Positions 1-8,420 are shown, counted from the first letter of the stretch. The stretch is 64,000 nt of DNA from G963665185 sp049723905 (GCF_049723905.1 NZ_JBJKFD010000001.1:3844001-3908000), one strand, 5' to 3'. Notes: generated by a model from the sequence alone, not told the origin. A program made the numbers and translations.

Positions 1-679
1 TGATCAGATGGTCGGTCACCTCGTGGGCGCGCAGGATGGAGGATGCGCGGTCCACGATGTATCCCTTGGCGATACCGTCCAACGTGATTCCCATGCCCTG
101 TCTTTCAAAGCGTATAGTACGCGGGGAAATACGGACTGCATTAGAGTCCACCATTTCAAGAGCCTCCTTGATGAGGCCTTGGTCGGGGGTTGCTGGGCTG
201 CCAGAGGCAGCATTCTCTTCAAATGCCTGTACCAGGGGCAGAACGCTCATGTCGAAAGCGCCGTCCGTGGTTTTATGGAAACCGGCTCCCACCTGTGCGA
301 CGGTAACCAGTTCCGGGTCGGGATGGTTGAGCACGCCCTTGCTGTTGAGCCAGGAAAGGGGCGTGTCCGGGTTATGCCTGTCCAGTATGGCTGTCAGGCG
401 GCTTATCTCGGAGAAAGCGGAATCAATGGCCTCTGCGGCCTGATCGTGCGAGGAGGCGATAACGGTCATGGTCACAAAGGTTCCCATGGCCACGCGCGTA
501 TCCTGCACGCGTACCGGCCCCTTGCCCGTTACGGCGGCCAGGGCGTTTATCGGTCCCAGAAGCGTGGCTCCGGCCCCCAGGGCCAGCCCCATCTTCAGAA
601 AACCGCGCCTGTCCGTATGGTCGGCGCCGGGTTTGGAAGCAGCCGGGGAAAAGGGCTTCATGGTTGTTGAAGATTTCAT
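1..679 (-). CDS. apbE: ApbE-type FAD:protein FMN transferase (3' end outside window)
   Basis: The minus-strand frame opens with an ATG at 679 whose ATGA overlaps the rnfB stop, and stays open to the window edge (226 codons). The product starts with a twin-arginine-type leader (DRRGFLKMGLALGAG) followed by a hydrophobic stretch, so export to the periplasm is likely. ApbE family motifs are visible: TTDGAFDMSVLPLV, and further on ITLDGIAKGYIVDRA, which belongs to the flavin-binding core. ApbE attaches FMN covalently to threonine residues of RnfG and RnfD, so its place as last gene of the rnf operon makes sense. The C-terminal part cannot be seen here. Confidence 0.93.
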   Translation of the reverse strand, partial: MKSSTTMKPFSPAASKPGADHTDRRGFLKMGLALGAGATLLGPINALAAVTGKGPVRVQDTRVAMGTFVTMTVIASSHDQAAEAIDSAFSEISRLTAILDRHNPDTPLSWLNSKGVLNHPDPELVTVAQVGAGFHKTTDGAFDMSVLPLVQAFEENAASGSPATPDQGLIKEALEMVDSNAVRISPRTIRFERQGMGITLDGIAKGYIVDRASSILRAHEVTDHLI

Positions 680-2868
680 GCGCAGGCCTCCTTGGCCGTA
701 TCCTTGGCGGATGCTGCGGACTTGGCTTCCGCGGCTTCCTTGGCAGCTTTTTGGGCGGCGATTTCCTCAAAGGTCAGCACGTCCGGATCGTTTGCGTATT
801 CACTGCCCGCGTCGCTGTCGTAGCAGGTCAGGCCGCAGTGCAGGCAGCGGCTGGCTTCCTTGACGGCGTCGCAAAGGGTGATGGGCAGGGTCACTTCCTT
901 GGTCATGGAGTGCTTGCGCACATCAACGGGAATTTCCTGCTCCTTCACGCGGGGAATGGAGTAGGTGACCTTCATGCCCTTGAGGATGGATTCGGGAATG
1001 ACCCGTTCCAGCGGCGGGGCGGAGAAGCGACGGACCTTGCCTTCCGTGAGCAGCGTGTGGATGGAACGTGCGGCGCGGCGTCCGTCGGCCACGGCGTCCA
1101 TCACCAGGGAGCGGCCCAGGCGCAGTTCGCCACCGGCGAAAACATGGGGCAGCGAGGTCTGCATGGTGGCCTTGTCCGCTTCCACCGTGCCCTGCTTGGA
1201 AACCTTGAAGGGGATATTGCCTTCGGCGTCCTTGAAGCATTCCAGCTCGGGCCAGCGTTCCAGGCAGACGACCACCAGGTCGCAGTCCACGCTTTGCAGT
1301 GTGTCGGGCACGGAAAGGATGGGGCCCGAGGCCTTTTTCTCGTCCTTGTACTGGACCTGTTCAAAGTCCACCCGGACCACATTGCCGTGTCCATCCTGGT
1401 GGAATTCCACGGGCCGCGTCTGTTCCATTATCTCTGCGCCCGCGGAAGTGGCGTGTTTGATGTCGGTCTTGTTGGCGCTCATCTTGCGCTGGATGTCTTC
1501 GGCCAGAACCACGACACGGGAGGCACCCAGGCGGATGACGGTACGGGCCGTGTCCATGGCGGCGTTGGTTCCGCCCACGACCACCACGGTCTTCTCGTGC
1601 ATGGAGCTGATGTGTACGCCGATTTCGCCCAGGAACTGCACACTGCCCATGACATTGCGGCCGTCGCCGCCGGGAATGTCGAGGGAGGGGGTGTGCCATG
1701 CGCCCGTTGCCAGAAAGACGGACTCAAAGCCGTCTTCGGCCAGGCTTTCCAGGGTGAAGTCTTTGCCGAAGTTCATAAAGGGGCGGTATTCAACGCCAAT
1801 CTCCAGAATTCCGTGGATTTCCCATTCCACCACGTGGTGGGGCAGACGGAATTCGGGAATGGCGTAGCGCAGCATTCCGCCGGGTTCGGCGTGGGTATCG
1901 AAAAGTACGGGGTGGTGTCCCAGACGGCGCAGGAAGTAAGCACAGGAAAGGCCTGCCGGGCCTGCGCCCACAATGGCCACGCGGTGGCCGGTGTCCGGGT
2001 TGCAGTCCAGGGGCACGTGCTGGCCTGACTGCATTTCCCATTCCGCCACAAACTTCTGCAGCGTGCTGATGGCCACGCCGGAATCGAGAATATTGCGGCG
2101 GCAGATCTGCTCGCATGGGGCGGGGCAGACGCGGCCCAGAATCAGGGGCAGCGGGTTGCGGCTCTTGACCGTCTGCAGGGCGCTGGCAAGACGTCCTTTC
2201 TTGAGCTGATGGACGAATGTCCGCACATCCACCTGGATGGGACATTTCTGCATGCAGGGGGCCAGGCAGTCCTGCGTCTTGTTGATGTGCAGCAGGTTGG
2301 CGCTCAGGCCGCTGATGCGGATGGCGCCGGTGGGGCAAACCTCCGTGCACTTGCCGCAGGAACGGCACAGGGTCTTGTTGACCACGGGCAGGTTCTGCTC
2401 ATCAAGCTGCAAGGCGTCGAAGGGGCAGGCGCGCACGCAGGTGCCCATGCCGATGCAGCCCAGGCCGCAGGATTTTTCGCCGTAGTAGAGCATGGCCTCG
2501 GCGCGGCAGTCGTGAATGCCTTCGTAGGCGTATATGGTTTCGGCCCGGTTGCCGCCCGTGCAGATAAGCTCGGCAACTTCGGGTTCGCTGAAATCAACAC
2601 TCATGCCCATGACCTTGGCAATGGCTTCGGCAATTTCATTGCCGCCGGCCACGCACAGGTCGGGCTTGGCCTTGCCGGCAACCACGGCCGCCGCCGCAGC
2701 TCCGCAGCCGGGCAGGCCACAGCCGCCGCAGTTGGCGCCGGGCAGGCAGGCTTCCACCTGGGCGATGCGCGGGTCTTCTTTTACGTACAGCGCCTTGGAC
2801 GCCGCGGCCAGAACCGCCGCAGCAGTGAAGCCCAGGGCTATGAGAACGATGACTGACGTTGTTATCAT
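676..2868 (-). CDS. rnfB: RnfB fused to a GltD/NfnB-like FAD-NAD(P) oxidoreductase
   Basis: 730 aa, far longer than a canonical RnfB (about 190-300 aa). Residues 1-25 are a membrane anchor. Residues 41-72 hold the RnfB-specific cysteine cluster (CLPGANCGGCGLPGC plus C72). Residues 134-178 are a two-cluster ferredoxin domain (ending CRSCGKCTEVCP). From about residue 200 the protein is a glutamate-synthase-small-subunit-like module: an N-terminal Fe-S domain (CLAPCMQKCP and CPAPCEQIC), an FAD site GAGPAG at 301-306, an NAD(P)-like site VVVVGGTNAAMDTA, and a late FAD motif FAGGELRLGRSLVMDA. RnfB is the ferredoxin-side electron entry of Rnf; the fused half suggests a second pyridine-nucleotide or flavin site. 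It lies 27 bp after rnfA and overlaps apbE by 4 bp. The identity is clear; the role of the C-terminal half is inferred. Confidence 0.93.
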   Translation of the reverse strand: MITTSVIVLIALGFTAAAVLAAASKALYVKEDPRIAQVEACLPGANCGGCGLPGCGAAAAAVVAGKAKPDLCVAGGNEIAEAIAKVMGMSVDFSEPEVAELICTGGNRAETIYAYEGIHDCRAEAMLYYGEKSCGLGCIGMGTCVRACPFDALQLDEQNLPVVNKTLCRSCGKCTEVCPTGAIRISGLSANLLHINKTQDCLAPCMQKCPIQVDVRTFVHQLKKGRLASALQTVKSRNPLPLILGRVCPAPCEQICRRNILDSGVAISTLQKFVAEWEMQSGQHVPLDCNPDTGHRVAIVGAGPAGLSCAYFLRRLGHHPVLFDTHAEPGGMLRYAIPEFRLPHHVVEWEIHGILEIGVEYRPFMNFGKDFTLESLAEDGFESVFLATGAWHTPSLDIPGGDGRNVMGSVQFLGEIGVHISSMHEKTVVVVGGTNAAMDTARTVIRLGASRVVVLAEDIQRKMSANKTDIKHATSAGAEIMEQTRPVEFHQDGHGNVVRVDFEQVQYKDEKKASGPILSVPDTLQSVDCDLVVVCLERWPELECFKDAEGNIPFKVSKQGTVEADKATMQTSLPHVFAGGELRLGRSLVMDAVADGRRAARSIHTLLTEGKVRRFSAPPLERVIPESILKGMKVTYSIPRVKEQEIPVDVRKHSMTKEVTLPITLCDAVKEASRCLHCGLTCYDSDAGSEYANDPDVLTFEEIAAQKAAKEAAEAKSAASAKDTAKEACA

Positions 2869-2895
2869 GCTAGCTCCCTATCTCATCGAAGTCGG

Positions 2896-3471
2896 TTATG
2901 CGGCCATTCCCTGAAAGGCCATGAAGGCCAGGGACATGACGCCTGCCAGAACCAGGGCCACCGGCACGCCGCGGAACGGGGCCGGAATGGGGGCGGTGTC
3001 GAGCCGTTCCCTGATCGAGCTGATGATCAGCAGGGCCAGGGTGAAGCCCACGCCGGAGGCGACGGTGTACACCAGGGACATGGTGAAGCCGTATTCGCTC
3101 CGCTGGCACATGATGGCCACGCCCAGAACCGCGCAGTTTGTGGTGATGAGCGGCAGAAACAGGCCCAGCGATCTGTAGAGCGGGGGAATGACCTTGCGCA
3201 GGAACATTTCCACGAACTGCACAAGGGAGGCGATGACCAGGATGAAGACGATGGTCTGCAGGTAGCCGATGCCCGAGGGATTGAGAATGTAATGCTGTAT
3301 GGGCCAGGTTATGGCCGTGGACATGAGCATGACGAAGATGACGGATGCGCCCATGCCGAGGGCCACGTCCGTGGATTTGGACGTGCCCATGAAAGGACAG
3401 GTGCCGAGATACTGCACCAGAACGATGTTGTTGATGAATATGGCCGATATGACCAGCAGCAGGTAATCCAT
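2896..3471 (-). CDS. rnfA: Rnf complex membrane subunit RnfA
   Basis: 191 aa, the normal size for RnfA, with about six membrane segments and the typical opening MDYLLLVISAIFINNIVLVQ. Other family segments include GTCPFMGTSKS near residue 45 and the central FLRKVIPPLYRSLGLFLP followed by NCAVLGVAI. RnfA and RnfE are homologous inverted-topology subunits of the ion-translocating core and share an intramembrane Fe-S site coordinated by conserved cysteines; NNCxxLG-type cysteines are present in both proteins here (TTNCAVLG and VVNCLILG). It lies 12 bp downstream of rnfE. Confidence 0.96.
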   Translation of the reverse strand: MDYLLLVISAIFINNIVLVQYLGTCPFMGTSKSTDVALGMGASVIFVMLMSTAITWPIQHYILNPSGIGYLQTIVFILVIASLVQFVEMFLRKVIPPLYRSLGLFLPLITTNCAVLGVAIMCQRSEYGFTMSLVYTVASGVGFTLALLIISSIRERLDTAPIPAPFRGVPVALVLAGVMSLAFMAFQGMAA

Positions 3472-3483
3472 GTCTTTTTCCTC

Positions 3484-4200
3484 CTACCGGCTTGTGGATT
3501 GCGAGGCCGAGTGCGTGGACGAGCAATTGCCTCCGCCGTTGCCGCATATGCCGCACTGGCCGCATATGTCGGCCGAGATGTCTTTGGGTTCCTGGTTGGT
3601 GCGCCGGGCGTACCAGACATTGAAGCAGTTCATGCCTGCCAGGATAAGCCCCAGGCAGATGAATGCGCCGGGTGCCTTGACCATGAAGGCGAAGGGCTTG
3701 AAACCGGCCCACATCACGTAGTGGCCGAACAGACAGCCCGTGCCGAGCAGTTCCCGCACGCAGCCCAGAAAGGTGAGGGACAGGGTAAAGCCCAGCCCCA
3801 TGCCCAGGGCGTCGAGCAGGGAGTAGAGAACACCGTTCTTGGAGGCAAAGGCCTCGGCCCGGCCCAGAATGAGGCAGTTGACCACGATGAGCGGAACAAA
3901 GATGCCCAATTGCTGGTAGAGCGGGTAGGTGTAGGCCTGCATCAGCAGTTCCACGGCCACAACCACGGAAGCGGCAATGACGATGAAACAGGCGATGCGC
4001 ACTTTGGCCGGGATGAGCTTGCGCAGCAGGGAGATGATGACGTTGGACATGACCAGCACGAAGATGACGGCCATTCCCATGCCCAGGCCGTTTTCAGCCT
4101 TGGAGGTGACGGCCAGGGTGGGGCACAGGCCCAGCAAAACCCTGAATGGGGGCAGTTCGTCCCAAAGTCCTTTGGAAAATTCCTTCCATGCACGGTTCAT
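3484..4200 (-). CDS. rnfE: Rnf complex membrane subunit RnfE
   Basis: 238 aa. It begins MNRAWKEFSKGLWDELPPF and continues with LLGLCPTLAVTSKAENGLGM, the diagnostic RnfE/NqrD start. Six hydrophobic segments follow, with VVNCLILGRAEAFASKNGVL in the middle and GCVRELLGTG after it. The C-terminal tail is longer than usual and cysteine-rich (CGQCGICGNGGGNCSS), hinting at an extra metal site beyond the membrane core. The start codon overlaps the rnfG stop (ATGA), indicating translational coupling. Confidence 0.96.
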   Translation of the reverse strand: MNRAWKEFSKGLWDELPPFRVLLGLCPTLAVTSKAENGLGMGMAVIFVLVMSNVIISLLRKLIPAKVRIACFIVIAASVVVAVELLMQAYTYPLYQQLGIFVPLIVVNCLILGRAEAFASKNGVLYSLLDALGMGLGFTLSLTFLGCVRELLGTGCLFGHYVMWAGFKPFAFMVKAPGAFICLGLILAGMNCFNVWYARRTNQEPKDISADICGQCGICGNGGGNCSSTHSASQSTSR

Positions 4201-4787
4201 GATGCATCTCCTTGGGGCCAGGTCTTGATAATTTCAGGCTTGAGACGGGTGTAGAGCTTGGCCGCCTTTTGCACGGCCGCCATGACTCCGGTGGTGGAGT
4301 AGGTAGCGCCGGTTACGCCGTCGAGGTCGCCGTCCTTGCTGCGCACATCAAGCTTTTTCAGACCGTGGTTCTTGAATTGGCTGGTAAAGGACTTTTCCAG
4401 AATACGGGTACCGATGCCGGGGGTTTCCGTCTGCGTGGTAACGCCGATGCCCACCAGCTTGTCCGTGGCGGGATCGAAACCCACCATCAGGCCGATGTCA
4501 CCGGAATATCCCGGAGCAAAGGCTTCAAAAGCAATGCCCGTCAGTTTGCCTTGGTCAAAGGCGGGAAAGACCAATATTTCCGAATCGTCCAGTGCGAACG
4601 GCTTGCGGTCGGCAATGGGATCGTTATCGCGTTGGGTCAGCACGCCCAGCAGGGCGGGGCCCTGGACGTACGTCAATACCTGGGATTCTATGCGTTGGCG
4701 CGTGGCTTTCTTGAGCGTGGCCAGGCTGTAGCCGGACACGCCGCAGATGAGGGTGAGCACCACCAGCATGCGCAGTGTCTCACGCAT
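4197..4787 (-). CDS. rnfG: Rnf complex FMN-bearing subunit RnfG
   Basis: 196 aa from the ATG at 4787, which overlaps the end of rnfD by 8 bp. A longer in-frame opening exists upstream but would run through rnfD and lacks the expected leader. Residues 1-22 are a single membrane anchor (MLVVLTLICGVSGYSLA); the rest is a soluble FMN-binding domain. The covalent flavin site is intact: DGVTGATYSTTGV near residue 160, where the threonine of the (S/T)GAT motif receives FMN from ApbE. The FMN is one step in the electron path through the membrane complex. Confidence 0.95.
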   Translation of the reverse strand: MRETLRMLVVLTLICGVSGYSLATLKKATRQRIESQVLTYVQGPALLGVLTQRDNDPIADRKPFALDDSEILVFPAFDQGKLTGIAFEAFAPGYSGDIGLMVGFDPATDKLVGIGVTTQTETPGIGTRILEKSFTSQFKNHGLKKLDVRSKDGDLDGVTGATYSTTGVMAAVQKAAKLYTRLKPEIIKTWPQGDAS

Positions 4788-5766
4788 GGTACACCTCGCG
4801 GGTAAAAGGTACGGGACGGATGCGGTCCAGCAACGGGGCCAACAGGTTGGCCAGCATGACGGCAAAGGGGGTGGCATCGGGATACACGCCCCAGGTGCGG
4901 ATCATCACGACCAGACAGCCGCCGATGAATCCGTACAGGAGCATGGGCAGTCGGCCGCAGGGGGACGAACCGCTGTCCGGTGCCAGAAAGAGCGCGCCCA
5001 GCAGGGTGCTGCCCGTAAGTACGTGAAAGAGAGGATCGGCCGTGGTCTGCGGATAGATGACGTGGAACAGCCCGGCCATGGCCAGCACGCCGACCAGAAA
5101 GGCCAGGGGGATGAAGGGACGCAGCATGCCGCGCACCATGAGGAATATCCCGCCCAGAATGAGGGCACCGGCCTGGGATGCGCCGATTCCGCCCAGCTGG
5201 TTACCGGCCAGAAAGTCCAGGTAGCTGAACTGGGAAAGCGTGTGCACGCCGTAGAATTTGAGCTGTGCCAGGGGGTAGTTCAGGCTGGAAGCGGCCAGGG
5301 ACAGGTCGATGTCCATGACGCCGGGCCAGGAAACCGTGAGCACGGCCCAGGCCAGAACAACCGGGTTGATGGGCGACTGTCCCAGCCCGCCGAAAACGGC
5401 CATGCCCAGGGAGACGGCAATGGCCGGGCCCAGCAGGGCCAGCCACCAGGGGGCGGTGGCGGGCAGCAGGAAGGACAGCAGCAGGCCGATGTACAGCGCG
5501 CCGTAGTTGTCCACGTCCGGCTCCCTGTGCATGAGGCGGCAGCAGCCCCATTGGGTGAGAACCGCGCTCAGACCGCAGGTGGCCACAACCCGCAGGGCGG
5601 GCAGGCCGAAGTAGTATGCGGCCATTACAATTGCGGGCAGCAGGGCCAGAATGTGGCAGAACATGAATTGCCGCAGCGTCCGTCCGCTGCGCCAGTGCGG
5701 CGCCGGTCCTACGGTCAGGAGGGTGTCGCGTTGGGAAAAAGGCTTGAGGATGATGGTCGGTGTCAT
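4780..5766 (-). CDS. rnfD: Rnf complex membrane subunit RnfD (atypical FMN site)
   Basis: 328 aa, RnfD/NqrB family, with about nine membrane segments. Recognisable landmarks are LKPFSQRDTLLTVGPAPHW at the start, GGLGQSPINPVVLAWAVL near residue 127 and GSTLLGALFLAPDSGSSP near the C-terminus. In characterised RnfD proteins FMN is bound to threonine in a (D/S)GATPLA motif. The aligned stretch here reads ASSLNYPLAQLK (residues 159-170), so tyrosine 164 sits where the threonine should be. Either FMN is absent from this subunit or it is bound differently. It lies between rnfC (8 bp gap) and rnfG (8 bp overlap). Confidence 0.94.
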   Translation of the reverse strand: MTPTIILKPFSQRDTLLTVGPAPHWRSGRTLRQFMFCHILALLPAIVMAAYYFGLPALRVVATCGLSAVLTQWGCCRLMHREPDVDNYGALYIGLLLSFLLPATAPWWLALLGPAIAVSLGMAVFGGLGQSPINPVVLAWAVLTVSWPGVMDIDLSLAASSLNYPLAQLKFYGVHTLSQFSYLDFLAGNQLGGIGASQAGALILGGIFLMVRGMLRPFIPLAFLVGVLAMAGLFHVIYPQTTADPLFHVLTGSTLLGALFLAPDSGSSPCGRLPMLLYGFIGGCLVVMIRTWGVYPDATPFAVMLANLLAPLLDRIRPVPFTREVYHA

Positions 5767-5774
5767 GGCATTCC

Positions 5775-6941
5775 CTATTCAGCGCTGGCGTTCTGTGCGC
5801 GTTCGAGCAATTGCCGTTTGGCAAAACGCAGGTAGTGTTTCAGGGGACGGTTCACCGTGCAGTGGTAGGCACACAACCCGCAATCGAGGCAGGAGTACAG
5901 ACCGGCCTTCTCGGCCTTTTCAAACATGTCGTACTCCGCATAGCGGGTTATTTCGTTGGGCCGCAGCCTGGCCGGGCAATGCAGAACGCATTCCCCGCAG
6001 TTGATGCACGGCGTATCCACAACGGGCGGGAACTGATCACGCTTCACCACGAATATTCCGCAATGGCGGCGTCCGACACCGTGCTCCAGGTTGTAGATGG
6101 GCCAGCCCCGCATGGGGCCGCCCAGCACAACGCGGTCGCCCTTGCCGTATTCGAGTCCCGCAGTTTCCAGAACTTCGTGCACCGGCATGCCCAGGGGCAC
6201 GTAGTAGTTGGCGTTGTTCACGGTGATGACGGTGTGGTCCAGGGGCAGGCCGGTTTGCGCGACCCGTCCGATGAAATACAATTCCTTCAGCCCCAGAACG
6301 GCCACACTTCCCTTGAAATTCTTGCCCATGGCCTTGTCGGCCAGCAGAGGGGCAAGCCCTTGCGGGTAAACCGGCTTGACGGCAATGGTCTTGCAGTCCG
6401 CAAAGGTTTTGCTCGATTCGTCGGCTGCGAAAAAACAGGAAGACGGCTGCACCACGCGTCTTGCAATGCGCAATCCGGCTTCCACAATCTCGCGGCAGTC
6501 GTTGTAGAGCTGGCCGTAGACCATGATGCCGGGTTCGGGATTGAGGCCGTTGACGAGCAGCACATCGGCTTTGCGCACCGGGCGGGTGTCTATGCCCAGG
6601 TTTGCCAAAATGGTGCGCAATTCCTCTCCTTCCGGCAGGGTGCTTTCGGTGAGCAGGTCTATCTTTTCGACGGTTTCGGCTTCCTCGCCCTCTTGCGGGG
6701 GAGTCACCTTGATGCGGATATAGCCGACATCCACGGAGGTAATTTTACCGGTACAGGGAGAACAGAGGCTTCCGCCGTGTTCTTCCTGGTGCGTGGCCAG
6801 GCGGGTGCCGCGCACCACCTTTTTGCCCCGTCCGATTTCCGGCGTGTAGTTATTTACCCACAGCACAAGCTCGGAGCCGGGTGCAATCTCCGTCAGCGGC
6901 TTGTCCGTTTGGTGCTTCAGGGAAAAATCTATTTTGTTCAT
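5775..6941 (-). CDS. rnfC: Rnf complex peripheral subunit RnfC
   Basis: 388 aa from the ATG at 6941, preceded by a GGGAG ribosome site; this start gives the conserved opening MNKIDFSLKHQTDKPLTEI. Residues 45-75 match the RnfC/NqrA N-terminal domain (CSPCTGKI). The middle resembles the NuoF-like NAD(H)/FMN domain, and the C-terminus holds two 4Fe-4S motifs, CINCGECVLHCP and CLDCGLCAYHC. RnfC is the cytoplasmic site of NAD(H) oxidation or reduction. It is shorter than many RnfC proteins because it lacks the long repetitive tail seen in enterobacteria. Confidence 0.95.
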   Translation of the reverse strand: MNKIDFSLKHQTDKPLTEIAPGSELVLWVNNYTPEIGRGKKVVRGTRLATHQEEHGGSLCSPCTGKITSVDVGYIRIKVTPPQEGEEAETVEKIDLLTESTLPEGEELRTILANLGIDTRPVRKADVLLVNGLNPEPGIMVYGQLYNDCREIVEAGLRIARRVVQPSSCFFAADESSKTFADCKTIAVKPVYPQGLAPLLADKAMGKNFKGSVAVLGLKELYFIGRVAQTGLPLDHTVITVNNANYYVPLGMPVHEVLETAGLEYGKGDRVVLGGPMRGWPIYNLEHGVGRRHCGIFVVKRDQFPPVVDTPCINCGECVLHCPARLRPNEITRYAEYDMFEKAEKAGLYSCLDCGLCAYHCTVNRPLKHYLRFAKRQLLERAQNASAE

Positions 6942-6952
6942 TGTGTGCTCCC

Positions 6953-7474
6953 CTATTTTGCGTGACACGAGGAGCATTCGTTGTCCTGGTAGGGACCTGC
7001 TCCCATATCGCGATGGCAGCCCATGCATTGGGCGTGGAAGGCGTCCATCCGGGTGGGGATGGATTCCATATCCGGCTTATCTTCATCCGGCATGGAACCG
7101 GGAGCCGCATTGATGTCCGGCTGCTCGGAGTGGCAGCGCAGGCAATAATCGTTGGACGGGAAGGCGTACCTGTGTTCGGCCGCAAATTGAGCGTCGAACT
7201 CCTTGGGGTGACAGGTGCCGCAGGCCACCGGATGGGCAGGATCCCCCGCATCTTCGTGGTGACAGTCCGCGCACTCGGCCCCATAGTCTTCGGCGTGGGC
7301 GGCATGGGTGAAGATGACACGGCCCCCTCCGTTGTCGAGGAGAATGCGGGGCGGAATGTCGGCGGAACTGCCGGATAAGCGGGAGCCGAATCCTTCCGGC
7401 AGGAGGTAGCCGGCAAGAGCTACAACCCCGAGAAGAATACAGACTGTTCGGATAATGGTGTATTTGGCTTGCAC
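6953..7474 (-). CDS. Five-haem c-type cytochrome of the rnf operon
   Basis: 173 aa from a GTG start at 7474, with an AAGGAT ribosome site seven bases upstream. Residues 8-25 form a signal or membrane anchor, so the haem domain faces the periplasm. Five CXXCH motifs are visible: CADCH (68-72), CGTCH (85-89), CLRCH (111-115), CMGCH (150-154) and CSSCH (167-171). Extra histidines that could be sixth ligands are spaced between them (THAAH, HH, EHRY, FHAQ). Multihaem cytochrome genes beside rnfC are known in Desulfovibrio and Methanosarcina and are thought to link Rnf to periplasmic redox carriers. It is the first gene of the operon, 11 bp before rnfC. Confidence 0.93.
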   Translation of the reverse strand: MQAKYTIIRTVCILLGVVALAGYLLPEGFGSRLSGSSADIPPRILLDNGGGRVIFTHAAHAEDYGAECADCHHEDAGDPAHPVACGTCHPKEFDAQFAAEHRYAFPSNDYCLRCHSEQPDINAAPGSMPDEDKPDMESIPTRMDAFHAQCMGCHRDMGAGPYQDNECSSCHAK

Positions 7475-7552
7475 GTGGATATCCTTGGGCCATTCCTGGG
7501 AGTTGAATGTTAAAACGGCCTATATGCGAAGATCACCGAATTCCCCAATGTC

Positions 7553-7570
7553 TTGAGAAATATTTCACTT
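7553..7570. promoter_or_regulatory. Rex-like operator upstream of the rnf operon
   Basis: The 18-mer TTGAGAAATATTTCACTT matches the Rex consensus TTGTGAAATATTTCACAA at 15 of 18 positions, including the whole central GAAATATTTCAC. It lies about 80 bp upstream of the cytochrome start. Rex is an NADH/NAD-sensing repressor, and Rex control of NADH-consuming complexes is common. The motif match is seen directly; binding is inferred. Confidence 0.6.
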
Positions 7571-8221
7571 GCCAGCAGAGACGACGGCGCATGAACCTTC
7601 GGATGATCACTCGATACCGTGCAGCGTCTTCTTCTGCACGTTATTAGGTTAGCAACGGACGTGCCATTGTCTCACTACACAACCAAGTGATTGAGAAAAA
7701 TCGATTGGTTGACTAATCAATGCGGGCCATTTGCCATATGGTCAACAATGCGTCAAGTTGACCAAAGGTTTGTTCGGAAATCCGACCTTGCATTTTTATT
7801 TTTTAAAAACAGCTGGTTACGTTTGCTCGTGAAATACGCAAAAACAGCTGGTTCGTATTCTGTTTTCAATATGCAATACCGTGGGAGGCCTGCTGGGCCG
7901 TCATTTTGCGAGGGATAAGGAAATTGTTGCGCAGTGATGTAAAAATTTTTTTTGCGCAATGCAATTTTTTTTAAATTATCATGCGAGATGGGGTTCTTGC
8001 TTTTTCCCGGGAAAGGACGTAAAGCCCCATTTCCTCCAACAGCGAAGGCCTTTTACAGCCCCAACAGACGACGCTACTCGCGTCCGCTACGCACTTGGAG
8101 TAATGCGGAGCACTGCTTGTGCAGTGCGGCCGCCATGGCGGGACGGACCCGCCTCGTTTGGGACAACCTGAGAGGGTTGTTGTCCTGAACGCGGATAAAC
8201 ACGAACAGGAGTTCATTTCTG
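7571..8221. other. Intergenic stretch without a recognisable gene
   Basis: No ORF here has convincing composition or a ribosome site. It is AT-rich up to about 7990, then GC-rich with small hairpins, for instance GCACTGC-TTGT-GCAGTGC near 8110 and ACAACC/GGTTGT near 8165. The inverted repeat TTGACTAATCAA lies at about 7708. It may contain the promoter and leader of the small ORF at 8222. Confidence 0.5.
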
Positions 8222-8350
8222 ATGGACGTTTTAATAATTCCCCAGAAGGTTGCTGGTCTGCTTTTGAGTGTGGTCAACGGACTTCTGGGCGGCGCGTTGG
8301 ACCCGATTTTGGAAAGTCCTGAAAAACGGCAGCGTCCGGGACTTCTTTAA
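8222..8350 (+). CDS. Putative 42-aa hydrophobic small protein
   Basis: ATG at 8222 is preceded by AGGAG at 8207-8211, and the frame closes at TAA 8350. The product begins MDVLIIPQKVAGLLLSVVNG and ends EKRQRPGLL: one amphipathic or membrane-length hydrophobic stretch and a charged tail. A strong intrinsic terminator follows 70 bases later, so the unit has ribosome site, ORF and terminator. I do not recognise a family. It could also be a non-coding transcript with a chance ORF. Confidence 0.45.
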   Translation: MDVLIIPQKVAGLLLSVVNGLLGGALDPILESPEKRQRPGLL

Positions 8351-8420
8351 AAAAGGCGACAACACGCCACAATGCCGGATAGCCATCCGGCAGAGCACAG
8401 ACCCTGTACCGGGAAGTGCT

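Noticed and set aside
8010..8035. Possible cyclic-di-GMP (GEMM) riboswitch: GGACGTAAAGCC resembles part of the motif
   Set aside because: The required upstream GGGCAAACC-type half and the tetraloop hairpin are missing, and no suitable gene follows.
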